From Viola odorata (Eukaryota > Streptophyta > Magnoliopsida > Malpighiales > Violaceae), in NCBI GenBank assembly GCA_963691705.1, contig OY829542.1, positions 26,522,579 to 26,586,578 of the forward strand: a DNA stretch of 64,000 nt, written 5' to 3'. Shown piece by piece: positions 30,500 through 42,158 of the stretch. The position numbers and the translations under genes are program-made. The notes beneath the pieces were generated by a model, which saw nothing but the letters and a program-made list of their open reading frames with translations, was not told the DNA's origin and did no database searches. Numbering within the stretch: position 1 is the first letter of the stretch; each line of letters opens with the position of its first letter.

Positions 30500-31183
30500 T
30501 ATCGAAAGCATGATGCCCTAGTAGGCGTTAGAACCACCCTACGTGTAGGCATGACATATAGAATTGCTATTAAGTAAAATCAATTTCACATACTTACATG
30601 TTTATAACACTTGTCTTTTATACCGTGAGATAAATTGTTTTTCTTTACTAAATGCTACGCATGATGGCTCCAAAAGCCATAACAACCATACGTGCATTCA
30701 TTAAAACGGTACCTTGCTAGTTTTGCCATGATAGATCACTTAGTAACTAGATAATCATGCATGGCTCAATGATAAGGGGAGCGTCCGCTCTAGCATCGAG
30801 ACAAAATGGTAACCCCATCCCTCGAACCCCCGAACGGAAATAACATGACCCAAATGCTAAGATGTAACGTCTCCTTAGAGGGTCAATTACATGTTCAAAA
30901 AATTTTAAAACACCTCGCATACCGGTAACCTTTTTTAAGGATGCGACTTGGGTGCCTAACACCTTCCCAAGTCCATAAATACGACCTCGAACCATCGTTC
31001 TTTGGTTTAGACCATTGTGCCTTAGTTTGTTTATTTTATGCCATCGATTAGGTTCCCTAAACCTTACAAAATTAGGGTGGCGACTTCATTTGCATAGTGT
31101 TTAGACAAGTCCAAAGCTTGTCTATCATTATGGCTCGTCCCGATCCTTAAACTCGTTTTCAACGAAAAAGGGGGTGCGACAGT

Positions 31184-31202
31184 TTGGCGACTTCACTGGG
31201 GA
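31184..31202 (+). other. Primer-binding site of Tat2 (tRNA-Arg type)
   Basis: The site reads TTGGCGACTTCACTGGGGA just after the LTR. It is identical to the Tat1 site. Confidence 0.88.
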
Positions 31203-31229
31203 GAGGTCAGCTACATAGCACACACCCAA

Positions 31230-31637
31230 TTGTTAGAGCAATTGCGGACGATAAGGGGAGAACTAGATCAATTGGCGCGAGAAAGAGAGGACTTGGCAGC
31301 CAAACAAATGGACCTAGAGCTCGCGGTGCACGGGCTACAGAGGCGCAACAGGGATAACATCTGCATACACATGGCAAATCATGAGTCGGCCGTTGATGAC
31401 TTCAAGGAGTGCTTGGATAGCGAAACCCGCAAGATGAAGGCGTCCAGTGCCATAACCAAAGAAAAGGATGAGGTGATGGAGGTTTTGACCACTCACACCT
31501 ATGATAAAGACAAGGAAATTCGAGCATTACGAGCACGAGTGATAGCTTTGGAAGCTAAAGTTATGATGCAAAAGGGAGAGCTTGCCTCATGGAACTTTTT
31601 TTGTAATGAGCATGAGGATCTAGACTTTCAAGGTTGA
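31230..31637 (+). pseudogene. Tat2 remnant of the extra ORF (coiled coil only)
   Basis: It is 135 codons, opening at a TTG with no ATG before residue 27. Heptad-like charged sequence (LDQLAREREDLAAKQMDLEL, ETRKMKASSAITKEKD, ALEAKVMMQKGELASWNF) matches the C-terminal coiled coil of the Tat1 ORF (ETRKREASSAI, EVEIEMQKGELASIEY). It begins about 28 bases after the primer site, so the leader and whole DUF7745 region present in Tat1 have been deleted. Confidence 0.65.
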
Positions 31638-33064
31638 TACCTCTGAAAGAGAAAGTGTGCGCCGGACACTCCAAAATTTTGCTTTTTGACCAATGTAATT
31701 TCTAGACGTTGTCTACTGGTTTTTAGATGAATCTAGATAGTTGATCCAACATATATTGGTTGTGTCCCGTTTTGTAAAATCAGCAATGACAAGGCTTGTA
31801 CATTGTTCGGATAAATTAGGGGCGTTTCTTGTTATTTATTTATTTTATTCGCCACAAAGGTGGTCAAATTACCACTACTCCCTAAGGTATGACCCTCATC
31901 AGGATGGGAACCCTAAAACCTAGAGACAACAGGAAAGGCTAAAGACACACACTCACAAAAAAGGTTTCGGGACGCAAGAGATAGTTTGTTCTCGGCTTCA
32001 GCTGCATACTCTTTTGTTTTGGTCAGGATGACTATGTTTGGCCCCAAATTTCTACTCGGCCGAAACAGGAAAGATGTTCCCAACATGTTGAAGTTTAACC
32101 CTGAGAAATTTCAGGAAGTTTTGGGTAGCCAAACTCTCAAAAAGGGTTTGTTTCCAGTGGCAAAACGCTATAGCGTTACCTACAAAACGCTATGGCGTTT
32201 TGACCCTGTTAGGGCGACGGCTGGTTGTTGGATCCTCCTTCGCGTGTTCTTTTGTTTTTGCTGATATCGATACATTGGGCTCATAATTTCCGTTTGACCA
32301 AAACATGAAAGATGTTCAAAATAATTTGAAGTGTATTCACACAAACTTTCAGAGCATTTGGGGTGACACATCTCTCGGAAATAATTTAGATGTGAAGACA
32401 GCTACTTTTTTCGGTCTCAGTCGCGCGTTCTTTTGTTTTGACTGATATAGACGTGATGTGTTCAGAATTTCCGTTCGACCAAAACATGAAAGATGTTCGT
32501 AACACATTGAAGATTGTCCATGCCAAAAGTGGGATTTTTTTCGAGCAACGCATCTCTCGAGGATAATTTAAACGTAAGGATGACAGTTTTTTCGGTCTCA
32601 GCCGCGCAATCTTTTACCTTGGCCAATATGGACACGATGAGTTCAGAGTTTCAGCTCGGCCAAAGCACGGAAGTTATCAATAACAAATTGAAGTATTCTC
32701 ATGCCAAAGATTAACCCTTTTGGGGGCGATTGGAATTTAGAGAGTTTCCGAGCACGATGACGTTAGCTATTCGCGCCATTTTTGCTTCAAGGGTTTCCTT
32801 CGGGGTATCCAAGTTCACGACGCGTCGTTTGGAATGAATAAAAGCTTCCTTTATATCTTCACCAGAGTATCATCTTCTTGTTCATCCTTAAAGTATCAAG
32901 TGAAAGTGTGGCCAGAAGAGTGAATAAGCAGTGTGGAGGCCTCGGGCTCACATCACCGATACTAACCTGTTTATTGCCTTTTTCATTTTTTCAGGTTAAC
33001 GATAGCTCCTCAAAGAAAAACTACTCCCCCTAGGCCCCTCGTGACTAGACTTCAAACACTGAAA
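31638..33064 (+). repeat. Tat2 noncoding region with four degenerate ~190-bp repeats
   Basis: Repeats begin near 31990, 32225, 32405 and 32595. Each has TTCGGTCTCAGCCGCGC-type, TTCTTTTGTTTTG, a GACCAAAACATGAAAGATGTT phrase split by variants, and a TTGAAG end. The stretch closes with TACTAAC and a T-rich tract to TTTTTTCAG at 32994, a good 3' splice-site match 70 bases before the gag ATG. No ORF was recognised. Confidence 0.7.
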
Positions 33065-34243
33065 ATGGCCAAACAAACTAAGACAGAAGAGGCATTGACG
33101 GTTAGAGTAGCAGAATTGGAAGAACGGGTTCGGGCTGCTACAGAGCGAGCACTGCAGGCCGAAAAATAACGAGATGGGATAGCACTTAACTTCTTAGCAA
33201 GTATCACAGACCCTTGTACGACCCAACCTTTATCCATTACTAAGGATCAATGGCAATGGTTGGATCCTTTCAGTGGTTCCACGCCAATCACATCCTATAC
33301 CGCAGGCACTATAGTTGGACAAGGGGCCAAAGGCGTTTGGCCGGGAATCAAGTCGAGAAAGTTTGAGACAGCCCCGCAGAGGGCATTTCGAACCAAGGAA
33401 GAAGTTAGTTTGGTGCCCCGCCAGCCTGGTTATAGGCGCCCTTTCCCTCCACCACCACCATACCCTTCACCATCATTATATCAACCCCCCATGTTCCCTT
33501 CCTCATCAACGCCCATCCTCAGTATGACTCCTCAATACCCGACGTCATTTTCCCCCTTCCCGCCACCAACACCACGACCTACACAACCTAGACCATATAA
33601 CCTACCCAAAAGGCCAAGAAATCAAAACAACCATCGGAGTCGGGGACCACTGCCACCTCTTCCAATCCCATTGGGGGAGATTTACCAATGTCTCTTGGCG
33701 GCTGGGCAAATCGCGCCCACCCCGACCCGACCTCAGCGACCTCCCTACCCAAAGTGGTTTGATCCTAATACTAGATGTGAGTACCATGCTGGAGTTCAGG
33801 GGCACGTACTAGAAAACTGCATCGCCTTTAAAGGAAGACTTCATCACTTGATCAGGAGCGGATGGGTCTCCTTTGAAAGTCCAACCGAAGAGTCTAACTC
33901 GAACGCCGACCCTCTTCCAAGGCAGGCCCTAAGTAGTGGAAGAGAGGGTGTTATTTTGAGAGAAGAAATCGTGGATTCCTTAGTATCAAGAATGACCGAA
34001 GAAGAGCTCTCCCTTGCGCTAGCCAGAAGAGGTTATGTACAACACCCTGAAGACATTAATCCAAGCCCTATCATGGCTGAATTTGTCAACTCGAACTCCA
34101 CCACAGTCAGTGTGGCTTCGGATTTCCATGTTTGCACCCTCGGAGAAGAAGCGTTGTCTCAAGGCTTGGCCATTTTCGTGAAGAAGTCTGGGGGGCCCGT
34201 GCGCAATTGGACCGCCATCACACTTCCTGATGTCCATGTGTAA
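33065..34243 (+). pseudogene. Tat2 gag, lacking the capsid core
   Basis: It starts at ATG 33065 (MAKQTKTEEALTVRVAELEE, a short coiled coil). A TAA at 33167-33169 breaks it, and the frame then stays open to 34243. Next come a Pro-rich segment and the conserved Tat/Ogre gag C-terminus PYPKWFDPNTRCEYHAG, GHVLENCIAFK, LIRSGWVSF. The retrotransposon-gag capsid domain that normally precedes this is absent. The protease expected after gag (DNGS-type active site) is also missing. Confidence 0.75.
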
Positions 34244-34449
34244 TTATATGCATGTTTTTGTCACCTTTTATAGGAACTTGCGTTCCCCTTCGGTTAAAAA
34301 AATAAAAATAAAAACACACAAAAAAATAATTATGTATGCATGCTTTTGTTGTCTTTATTAGGAACTTGCGTTCCCCTTCGGTTTATAAATAAATAAACAT
34401 ATTTAACCTTTTTCCAAATGTCTTTTACTGTTCGCATTTTGTTTTTCAG
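34244..34449 (+). other. Gag-pol spacer of Tat2, candidate intron
   Basis: The phrase GGAACTTGCGTTCCCCTTCGG occurs twice in it (near 34273 and 34361; a duplication of about 88 bp). It ends in TTTTGTTTTTCAG at 34449, a good acceptor directly before the pol frame. Ogre elements are known to splice an intron between gag-pro and pol. No clear donor was found. Confidence 0.45.
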
Positions 34450-37400
34450 GATAAATGCTAAACCGATTGGTCTTGATATACCCTATGTCTTTACTGATGA
34501 AGAAATTTTCGCCGCAACCGAGGATGAAAGTGAGGTTCCGTGCGAATTGGCCCGTTTAGTAGAGAGTTGGGAAAGAGAAATAATTCCTCATCAGGAGGAG
34601 TTGGAAGAAATAAATTTGGGGACAAGCGAAGAAAATCGAAAAATTGTCAAGATCGGAATGACTTTAGACTTTACTCAGAAAGAAAGGATGATCTCCCTCC
34701 TCAGAGAATACTCGGACGTATTCGCTTGGTCTTATGATGATATGCCCGGCCTCGACCCTAGCATAGTCGAACACCACATACCTCTGAAACCCGAGTTCAA
34801 GCCCATAAAGCAAAAACTCCGAAGAATGCATCCAGAGCTTCTTTTAAAAATAAAAGAGGAAGTTACCAAGTAGCTAGAGGCGGGTTTCTTAAAAGTCACC
34901 GAATATCCAGAATGGGTCGCCAATATTGTGCCAGTGCCAAAGAAAGATGGGAAGGTCCGCATGTGCGTGGACTTTAGAGACCTCAATCGAGCAAGCCCGA
35001 AAGATGACTTCCCACTCCCTCATATCGATATCCTAGTGGACAGTGCCCGCTCGCAGTGACATGTTCTCCTTCATGGATGGGTTTTCAGGATACAATCAAA
35101 TCAAGATGGCTCCGGAGGATAGTGAGAAAACAACCTTCATCACGCCTTGGGGAACCTTTTGCTACAAAGTGATGCCTTTTGGATTAAAGAATGCGGGTGC
35201 CACTTACCAACGCGCCGCAGTCACTCTTTTCCATGACATGATGCATAAAGAGGTCGAAATTTATGTCGATGATATGATTTCCAAGTCCCGCAGAGAACAA
35301 GATCATGTAGACATCCTAAAGAAGGTGTTCGAAAGATTGCGGCAATTTCGTTTACGTTTGAACCCCGCCAAGTGTACCTTCGGAGTAACATCCGGGAAAT
35401 TGCTAGGTTTCATTGTTAGCAGCAGAGGCATTGAGGTAGACCCGGATAAAGTGAAAGCCATTCAAGAGTTACCTTCTCCCAGGACAGAAAAGGAGGTGCA
35501 GAGCTTCTTAGGGCGCATCAATTACATCGCCCGTTTTATCAGCCAATTGACCCTCACTTGCGAGCCAATGTTCAAAATGTTGAGAAAGAATGGAGAGGCT
35601 GAATGGGATGAAGATTGTCAGAGGGCTTTCGAGAAAATCAAGACGTATCTACAAAATCCACCAGTATTGGTCCCTCCTACTCCAGGACGCCATTTGCTCA
35701 TCTATTTGACGGTCACAACCAGCGCTATGGGGTGCGTCTTAGGACAACACGATGACTCCGGAAGACGCGAACAAGCCATTTACAACCTGAGTAAGAAGTT
35801 TAACGAATGTGAAATGCGTTATTCTGCTTTGGAACAAACCTGTTGTGCTTTAGCATGGAGTGCCCGAAGACTCAGACAATACATGTTGTATCACACGACG
35901 TGGCTGATTTCTCGCATGGACCCTTTGAAATACATCTTTGAGAAGCCATACTTATCAAGTCGGATTTGTAGGTGGCAAGTTTTGTTGGCCGAATACGAGA
36001 TCGTATACGTGACACGAAAAGCGGTCAAGGCCAGTGCTCTTGCTGATCACTTAGCTGATAATGCCATGGATGAGTACGAGCCTATGAGGTTTGACTTCCC
36101 TAATGAGGACATCATGGTAATCAACGATGGGATCACGGAGGACTTGGAAGAAGATGATTGGTGGACCATGTTCTTTGATGGCGCAGTAAACCTCTCAGGA
36201 AAAGGGGTAGGTGCGGTGGTCATAGCTCCGGATGGTCGGCAATTCCCCGTGGCATGCAAATTGAATTTTTCGTGCACCAACAACGTCACCGAATATGAGG
36301 CATGTGTTAGCGGCTTGATGGCAGCCATTGACCTAAAGGTGAAAAAGTTGAAAATTTTTGGAGACTCGACCCTCGTCATCTACCAAGCTCAAGATTTGTG
36401 GCAAACCCGAGATTCCAAGCTAATACCTTATCAAAGGTTGCTCACCCAGCTCATGGGGGAATTCGACGAAACCAAGTTCGACCGAATTGATCGAGACAAG
36501 AACCGCTTTGCGGACGCGTTGGCCACTTTAGCTTCAATGTTCAAATTAGAATGTGGGGTAATGCTTCAGCCATTGAGGGTAGAAGTGAAAGAAACGCTGG
36601 CATGTTGCGCCACATTGGAGGATGAGCCCGACGGGAATCCGTGGTTCCACGATTTAGTCCGGTTCATCAATTATCGAGAGTATCCACCGGGAGCAAGTCA
36701 AAGTAGTAAGAAGACCCTTCAACGTTTGGCTTTGGACTTCTATCTCGATGGTGAGGTGTTGTACAAGAGAAAGGCAGATGGGGCTTTACTTCGTTGCGTC
36801 ACTGTTCTTGAAGCTAAGAAAATCATGACCGAAATTCATGAAGGGGTTTGCTCCACGCATGCTAGTGGACATATGATGGCAAGACAAATCATGAGGCAAG
36901 GTTATTTTTGGCTCACCATCGAAAGAGATTGCATTGACTGTTTCCGGAAATGTCACAAGTGCCAAGTCTACGCGGACCACCTTCACGTCCCTCCGGCACC
37001 CTTTTTTAGCATGACATCGCCCTGGCCTTTCGCAATGTGGGGAATTGATATCATCGGTCAGATTCACCCGAAAGCCTCCAATGGTCATCGCTTCATCCTG
37101 GTGGCGATTGATTACTTCACCAAATGGGTAGAAGCCGCTTCTTATTCCAGCATTACTCAAAAGACAAGAACATCATTTGCCGCTATGGGGTCCCCGAGAC
37201 GATCATCACCGATAATGGTACCAATCTGAACGGAAAGATGATCAATGATCTATGCCAACAATGGAAGATGAAACATCGCAATTACTCGCCTTACCGCCCA
37301 AGGATGAATGGTGCGGTCGAGGCCGCCAACAAGAATTTAAAGAAAATCATCCAGAAAATGGTAGTCACCCACAAAGATTGGCATGACATGCTTCCTTTCG

Positions 37401-37870
37401 CCTTACATGCCTATCGGATCGCAATTCGCACCTCTACGGGAGCATCCCCTTACTCTTTGGTCTACGGCATGGAGGCAGTGATACCACTTGAGGTGGAGAT
37501 TCCCTCCCTCAGAGTCTTGGCTGAATCTGGAGTAGAAGAATCAGATTGGGCGAAAGTGAGATATGAGCAGTTGAATCTCATCTTGGAGAAACGTTTGGCT
37601 GCTATGTGCCATGCCCAGTTATATCAAAAGAGAGTGGCTAACGCTTACAACAAGAAAGTGCGGCCGCGCGAGTTCAAGATCGGGGACTTAGTGTTAAAGA
37701 AAATTCTTCCTCACCAGGAGGAGAGTCAAGGAAAGTGGGCCCCTAAGTATGAAGGACCATACGTTGTCAAGAGTGCCTTCTCGGGTGGAGCTCTAATGCT
37801 CGCCAGAATGGATGGGGATGATCTACCAAGACCTGTGAACGTGGATGCCGTCAGGATATATTTCGCGTAG
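34450..37870 (+). pseudogene. Tat2 pol: RT, RNase H, archaeal-type RNase H, integrase
   Basis: RT begins with PIGLDIPYVFTDEEIFAATE and FAWSYDDMPGLDPSIVEH. A TAG lies at 34871-34873 and a +1 frameshift at about 35043. Then follow MFSFMDGFSGYNQIKMAPED, the YVDD active site (EIYVDDMISK) and GFIVSSRGIEVDPDKVKAI. RNase H has LTVTTSAMGCVLGQ and YSALEQTCCALAWSARRLRQ. The second RNase H has TMFFDGAVN, NNVTEYEACVSGL and IFGDSTLVI; this dual RNase H marks Tat elements. Integrase has CHKCQVYAD, AIDYFTKWVEA, a frameshift or short deletion near 37160, then ITDNGTN and RMNGAVEAANKNLK, ending with a GPYVVK region. Confidence 0.93.
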
Positions 37871-38103
37871 GAATCAGTAGGCTGCCTCTCGTCGGTTGAA
37901 AGGACATAGGGTTCTTCTTGACCAATCTGTTTGATGTTTATTCTGAATCAATAAAATGAGAGCTTTCTCTTCTTGAAAAAAACTTGCGTGTCAAATCTTT
38001 TAAGTTAAATAAAGGAAGTGTGGTGTCGGTAGCACCCGGGAGTAGTTAGAGTCTCAAAACTGGCAGTTAGACTAACCACACCAATCAAGTGTTAAGTTTT
38101 ACA
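37871..38103 (+). other. Spacer after Tat2 pol
   Basis: It holds an AATAAA at about 37951 and ends in TTTTACAG. No other feature was seen. Confidence 0.4.
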
Positions 38104-39210
38104 GGTGAAATGGGATTTACAAGCTTAGGGGAGAAAAGCGTGTGAAGCGACAACCGAAGGAAGGCGCAGAAAAATGTCCAAGCTCATTTTTCAGGGAGGT
38201 CACCCCTTCACAATTCAGCAGTTTATGTTTTTACAGTTTACATTTCTGCAATTTTACATTTCAGGTGCAAGAAGATTTGCAAACTTGGGGGCAAGCAGAG
38301 GAAGTGACGACCAAAAGAAGGCGTTGAAAAATGTCAAAGCTCATTTTTCAGGGAAGTCGTCCTTTCACACTTTTGCAATCTAGTCTCCGTTGTTTACATT
38401 TTTGCAATTTTACATTTCAGGTGCAAGAAGACTTGCAAACTTGGGGGCAAGCAGAGGAAGCGACGACTAAAAGAAGGCGTTGAAAAATGTCAAAGCTCAT
38501 TTTTCAGGAAAGTCGTCCTTTCACACTTTTGCAATCTAGTCTCCGTTGTTTACATTTCTGCAATTTTACATTTCAGGTGCAAGAAGATTTGCAAACTTGG
38601 GGGCAAGCAGAGGAAGTGACGACCAAAAGAAGGCGTTGAAAAATGTCAAAGCTCATTTTTCAGGGAAGTCGTCCTTTCACACTTTTGCAATCTAGTCTCC
38701 TTTGTTTACATTTTTGCAATTTTACATTTCAGGTGCAAGAAGACTTGCAAACTTGGGGGCAAGCAGAGGAAGCGACGACTAAAAGAAGGCGTTGAAAAAT
38801 ATCAAAGCTCATTTTTCAGGAAAGTCGTCCTTTCACACTTTTGCAATCTAGTCTCCGTTGTTTACATTTCTGCGATTTTACATTTCAGGTGCAAGAAGAT
38901 TTACAAACTTGGGGGCAAGCAGAGGAAGTGACGACCAAAAGAAGGCGTTGAAAAATGTCAAAGCTCATTTTTCAGGGAAGTCGTCCTTTCACACTTTTGC
39001 AATCTAGGCTCCGTTGTTTACATTTCTGCAATTTTACATTTCAGGTGCAAGAAGACCTGCCAACTTGAGGGTAAGCAGGTGAAGTGACGACCGGAAGAAG
39101 GCGTTGGAAAAATGTCCAAGCTCATTTTTCAGGGAAGTTGTCCTTTTACCTTTTTGCAATTTTCGTTTCCGCAATTTGTGTTTCTGTAATTTATGTTTTC
39201 GCAATTCTAA
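38104..39210 (+). repeat. 156-bp tandem array in the Tat2 3' noncoding region
   Basis: There are seven copies. The GGTGCAAGAAG landmark lies at 38263, 38420, 38576, 38732, 38888 and 39044, and a diverged first copy starts at 38104. Each unit contains TTTACATTTCAG/GTGCAAG (acceptor-like), AACTTGGGGGCAAGCAGAGG and AAAGCTCATTTTTCAGG. The middle copies are nearly identical and the end copies diverge. Confidence 0.95.
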
Positions 39211-41048
39211 AATTTCCACTATTTACATTGTTGCAAGAGTGCGTGCATAATGTTGGCTGAGAACCCTTAGTTCTCACAAAAGTTTCTCTTTACACATTTT
39301 GCAACTTGGGCTAAAAAGAATGAAAACAGACACATCCCACGCTTTTGAACATTAAAATCAAGCACGTCCATCTTTTTTTTAGCTTATGCGTTCATTAGAA
39401 ATTATGTAAACATACATGATTTTGTCTGCTAACTCTTACATCCATGACATGTTTATATGTAAGCAGTCACAAAACATATCCCTGTGAGTATTTCGGGCCT
39501 TCGCGCCTTATTTCGTTCATGAGTATAAATGCTAAACTAGGTGCTAGTTAGATTTGCATAATATCCAGGGTACATGGACTGTCAGACATGGGATAACGGT
39601 AAGATGACATTGGACTTTGCTTTTGCTCTTCTTCCATATTTTTCACATTTTACTTTTTACTCTCAAACACATATTTTGTACACCATGTACAACTCTATAA
39701 AACACTAAAGACTAAGCCTCTCATTTTCTCCTAACCAAGTGAGTAAGTGCTCGACTGGGACCGCTAAGTTGGAGTTACACATCAAGCAAGGGAATGACAA
39801 GGAAGCCCTTAGAGGATCGCTGATGAAACAACATCAGGAGAAGGCCCAAATAAATCAAGACTTGGAGTTTTTTGCCAAAGACAGTAAGGATGATAGACTA
39901 AACAAGGGTATGAACTTGCTTTGCTTGCAAAAAAAAAAAAAAGAAAGAAAAAAAAGAAAAGAGAAAAGAAAAGAAAGGAAAAAAGAGAGAAGAAAAAATA
40001 GAGAAAAGAAAAGAAAGAAAAAAGAGAGAGATCAAAAGAATCAAAATCAAGAAGAGAGTGTTCGAAGAACACAAAACAACAGAAAAAGCAAGCACGTACC
40101 CAAAAAAATTGTCAAACATCAACAACAAAATAATCTCAAAATGGAAGGAGATTATTCACAGAGCTTGGGCTTGGTGCCCTCAAAACAATCAAGAAGAAAC
40201 CTCTCCAACAAAGATTCAAGGATTGGTGCGCTTCGCTCCTCGTCACGATCAGTCGTCGAGTACAAACTCATTAAAACCTTTCGCCAAAAGAAAAACACCA
40301 CACTTTATTCTACAAATTCCTCTTTTTTCCTCCCTCGCAAAGTCCTTTTGATTATTAGCAGGCTCATGCATGTTCATCTTCAGTAGAAGTTTATTCACTC
40401 GGATTGACATTGCAAATTTAATTTTTGTGCTATGTTTATCGCATTTTTAGGAGTGTAAACACATAGCCTTGTTTTCTGAGCGTGAGCGCAAACACTAATA
40501 TCTGGTGAGGGTTGCTTACAGCTGCATGTCATGGGAAAGTCTTGTTCTTGAGGTCGTCATTTCCTAAACAAGACGCAGACGTTATCTAGACTGGTATCAA
40601 GCATGTTTATATAACGAAAATTTGAACGCACATACCCAAAAGGGGAGAAGAGGGTGAATTGAATTGATTTTCTTAAACAAAGAGGTCATTTTCATTCCAC
40701 ACGAAAAACTTGGGGGCGAGCCATGGGTTAAATGTAGAAATAGTTGATATTTCTCACATAGGTCATTTGTTTTTTTGCCATCTGTTGCTGCTTCGTGTTT
40801 GTTTCCTCCTCAATTGCAGAGTACAGGTATGGAAATCAGTTTTCAACCCTGGGTCTTTGATGAAGAAATTGTTGTAGATCCCTCATCTTGGATTTTCATC
40901 AGAATCCAATCAACAATCGAATGGAGTGCGTTACCACTCCCAAATCAAATTCACGTGGCGGATCACGCTCCCTCACCTTCAAATCAATTGTAATCCACAT
41001 GGTAAGTTCAAGGTAAGACTAAATCTTTCAATCCATGTCATTTACATT
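39211..41048 (+). other. Tat2 3' noncoding region between the two arrays
   Basis: A 215-codon ORF (39739-40386) exists, but its core is an AAAGA-type simple repeat (about 39928-40035) encoding Lys/Arg/Glu, so I do not call it a gene. Two blocks, 39529-39617 (TTGCATAATATCC) and 40445-40570 (GTGTAAACACATAGCC, AATATCTGGTGAGGGTTGCT), match the Athila-A and Athila-B 3' noncoding regions. Confidence 0.6.
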
Positions 41049-42030
41049 CAAATTAGATAAATGTCCGAGGTGACAACCTTCCTCAAATTAGATAAGTGTC
41101 CGAGGTGACAACCTTCCTCAAATTAGATAAGTGTCCGAGGTGACAACCTTCCTCAAATTAGATAAGAGTCCGAGGTGACAACCTTCCTCAATTTAGATAA
41201 ATGTCCGAGGTGACAACCTTCCTCAAATTAGATAAATGTCCGAGGTGACAACCTTCCTCAAATTAGATAAGTGTCCGAGGTGACAACCTTCCTCAAATTA
41301 GATAAGTGTCCGAGGTGACAACCTTCCTCAAATTAGATAAATGTCCGAGGTGACAACCTTCCTCAAATTAGATAAGTGTCTGAGGTGACAACCTTCCTCA
41401 AATTAGATAAGTGTCTGAGGTGACAACCTTCCTCAAATTAGATAAATGTCCGAGCTGACAACCTTCCTCAAATTAGATAAGTGTCCGAGGTGACAACCTT
41501 CCTCAATTTAGATAAATGTCTGAGGTGATAGCCTTCCTCAAATTAGATAAATGTCCGAGGTGATAGCCTTCCTCAAATTAGATAACTGTCCGAGGTGACA
41601 ACCTTCCTCAAATTAGATAAGTGTCCGAGGTGACAACCTTCCTCAAATTAGATAAGTGTCTGAGGTGACAACGTTCCTCAAATTAGATAAATGTCCGAGG
41701 TGACAACCTTCCTCAAATTAGATAAATGTCCGAGGTGACAACCTTCCTCAAATTAGATAAGTGTCCGAGGTGACAACCTTCCTCAAATTAGATAAGTGTC
41801 CGAGGTGACAACCTTCCTCAAATTAGATAAATGTCCGAGGTGACAACCTTCCTCAAATTAGATAAGTGTCCGAGGTGACAACCTTCCTCAAATTAGATAA
41901 GTGTCCGAGGTGACAACCTTCCTCAAATTAGATAAGTGTCCGAGGTGACAACCTTCCTCAATTTAGATAAGTGTCCGAGGTGACAACCTTCCTCAAAATT
42001 AGATGAATGTCCGAGGTGACCACCTTCCTC
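41049..42030 (+). repeat. 35-bp tandem array, about 28 copies
   Basis: The head-to-tail unit is CCTCAAATTAGATAA, (G/A)TGTCCGAGGTGACAACCTT. Copies differ by occasional single substitutions (for example GTCTGAGG and GATAGCC variants at 41530-41570). Each unit contains AGGT-gaca-ACCT. There is no spacer sequence between copies. Confidence 0.97.
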
Positions 42031-42144
42031 ACCCCACTCTCAGGTAAGTCTTCGTTATTTCCCAAAAATATGGTAAAAACTAGGAGCAACCATCTTTTCT
42101 GCTTATCAAAAATTTCAGCTACACTGTATTTTTGATCAGACAGT

Positions 42145-42154
42145 AAAGAGGGGG
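42145..42154 (+). other. Polypurine tract of Tat2
   Basis: AAAGAGGGGG, four bases (CAAC) before the 3' LTR start; it is the expected plus-strand primer. Confidence 0.8.
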
Positions 42155-42158
42155 CAAC

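Larger units (their letters stand above)
28066..31181 (+). repeat. 5' LTR of Tat2
   Basis: It starts TGTTGCTACCCG and ends GGGGGTGCGACA. A TATA box lies at 28764-28774, a candidate intron at 28857-29883 and a palindrome cluster at 30421-30499. The minus-strand and plus-strand ORFs are also present in the 3' LTR but have no family resemblance. Compared with the 3' LTR, about 16 of the substitutions fall in the first 620 bp. Confidence 0.97.

Noticed and set aside
39739..40386. 215-codon Lys-rich ORF
   Set aside because: Its core is an AAAGA-type simple repeat in a noncoding region, and no family resemblance was seen on either side.
41049..42030. Regular short repeats that might recall a CRISPR array
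   Set aside because: The 35-bp units are head to tail with no spacers, within a plant retrotransposon.
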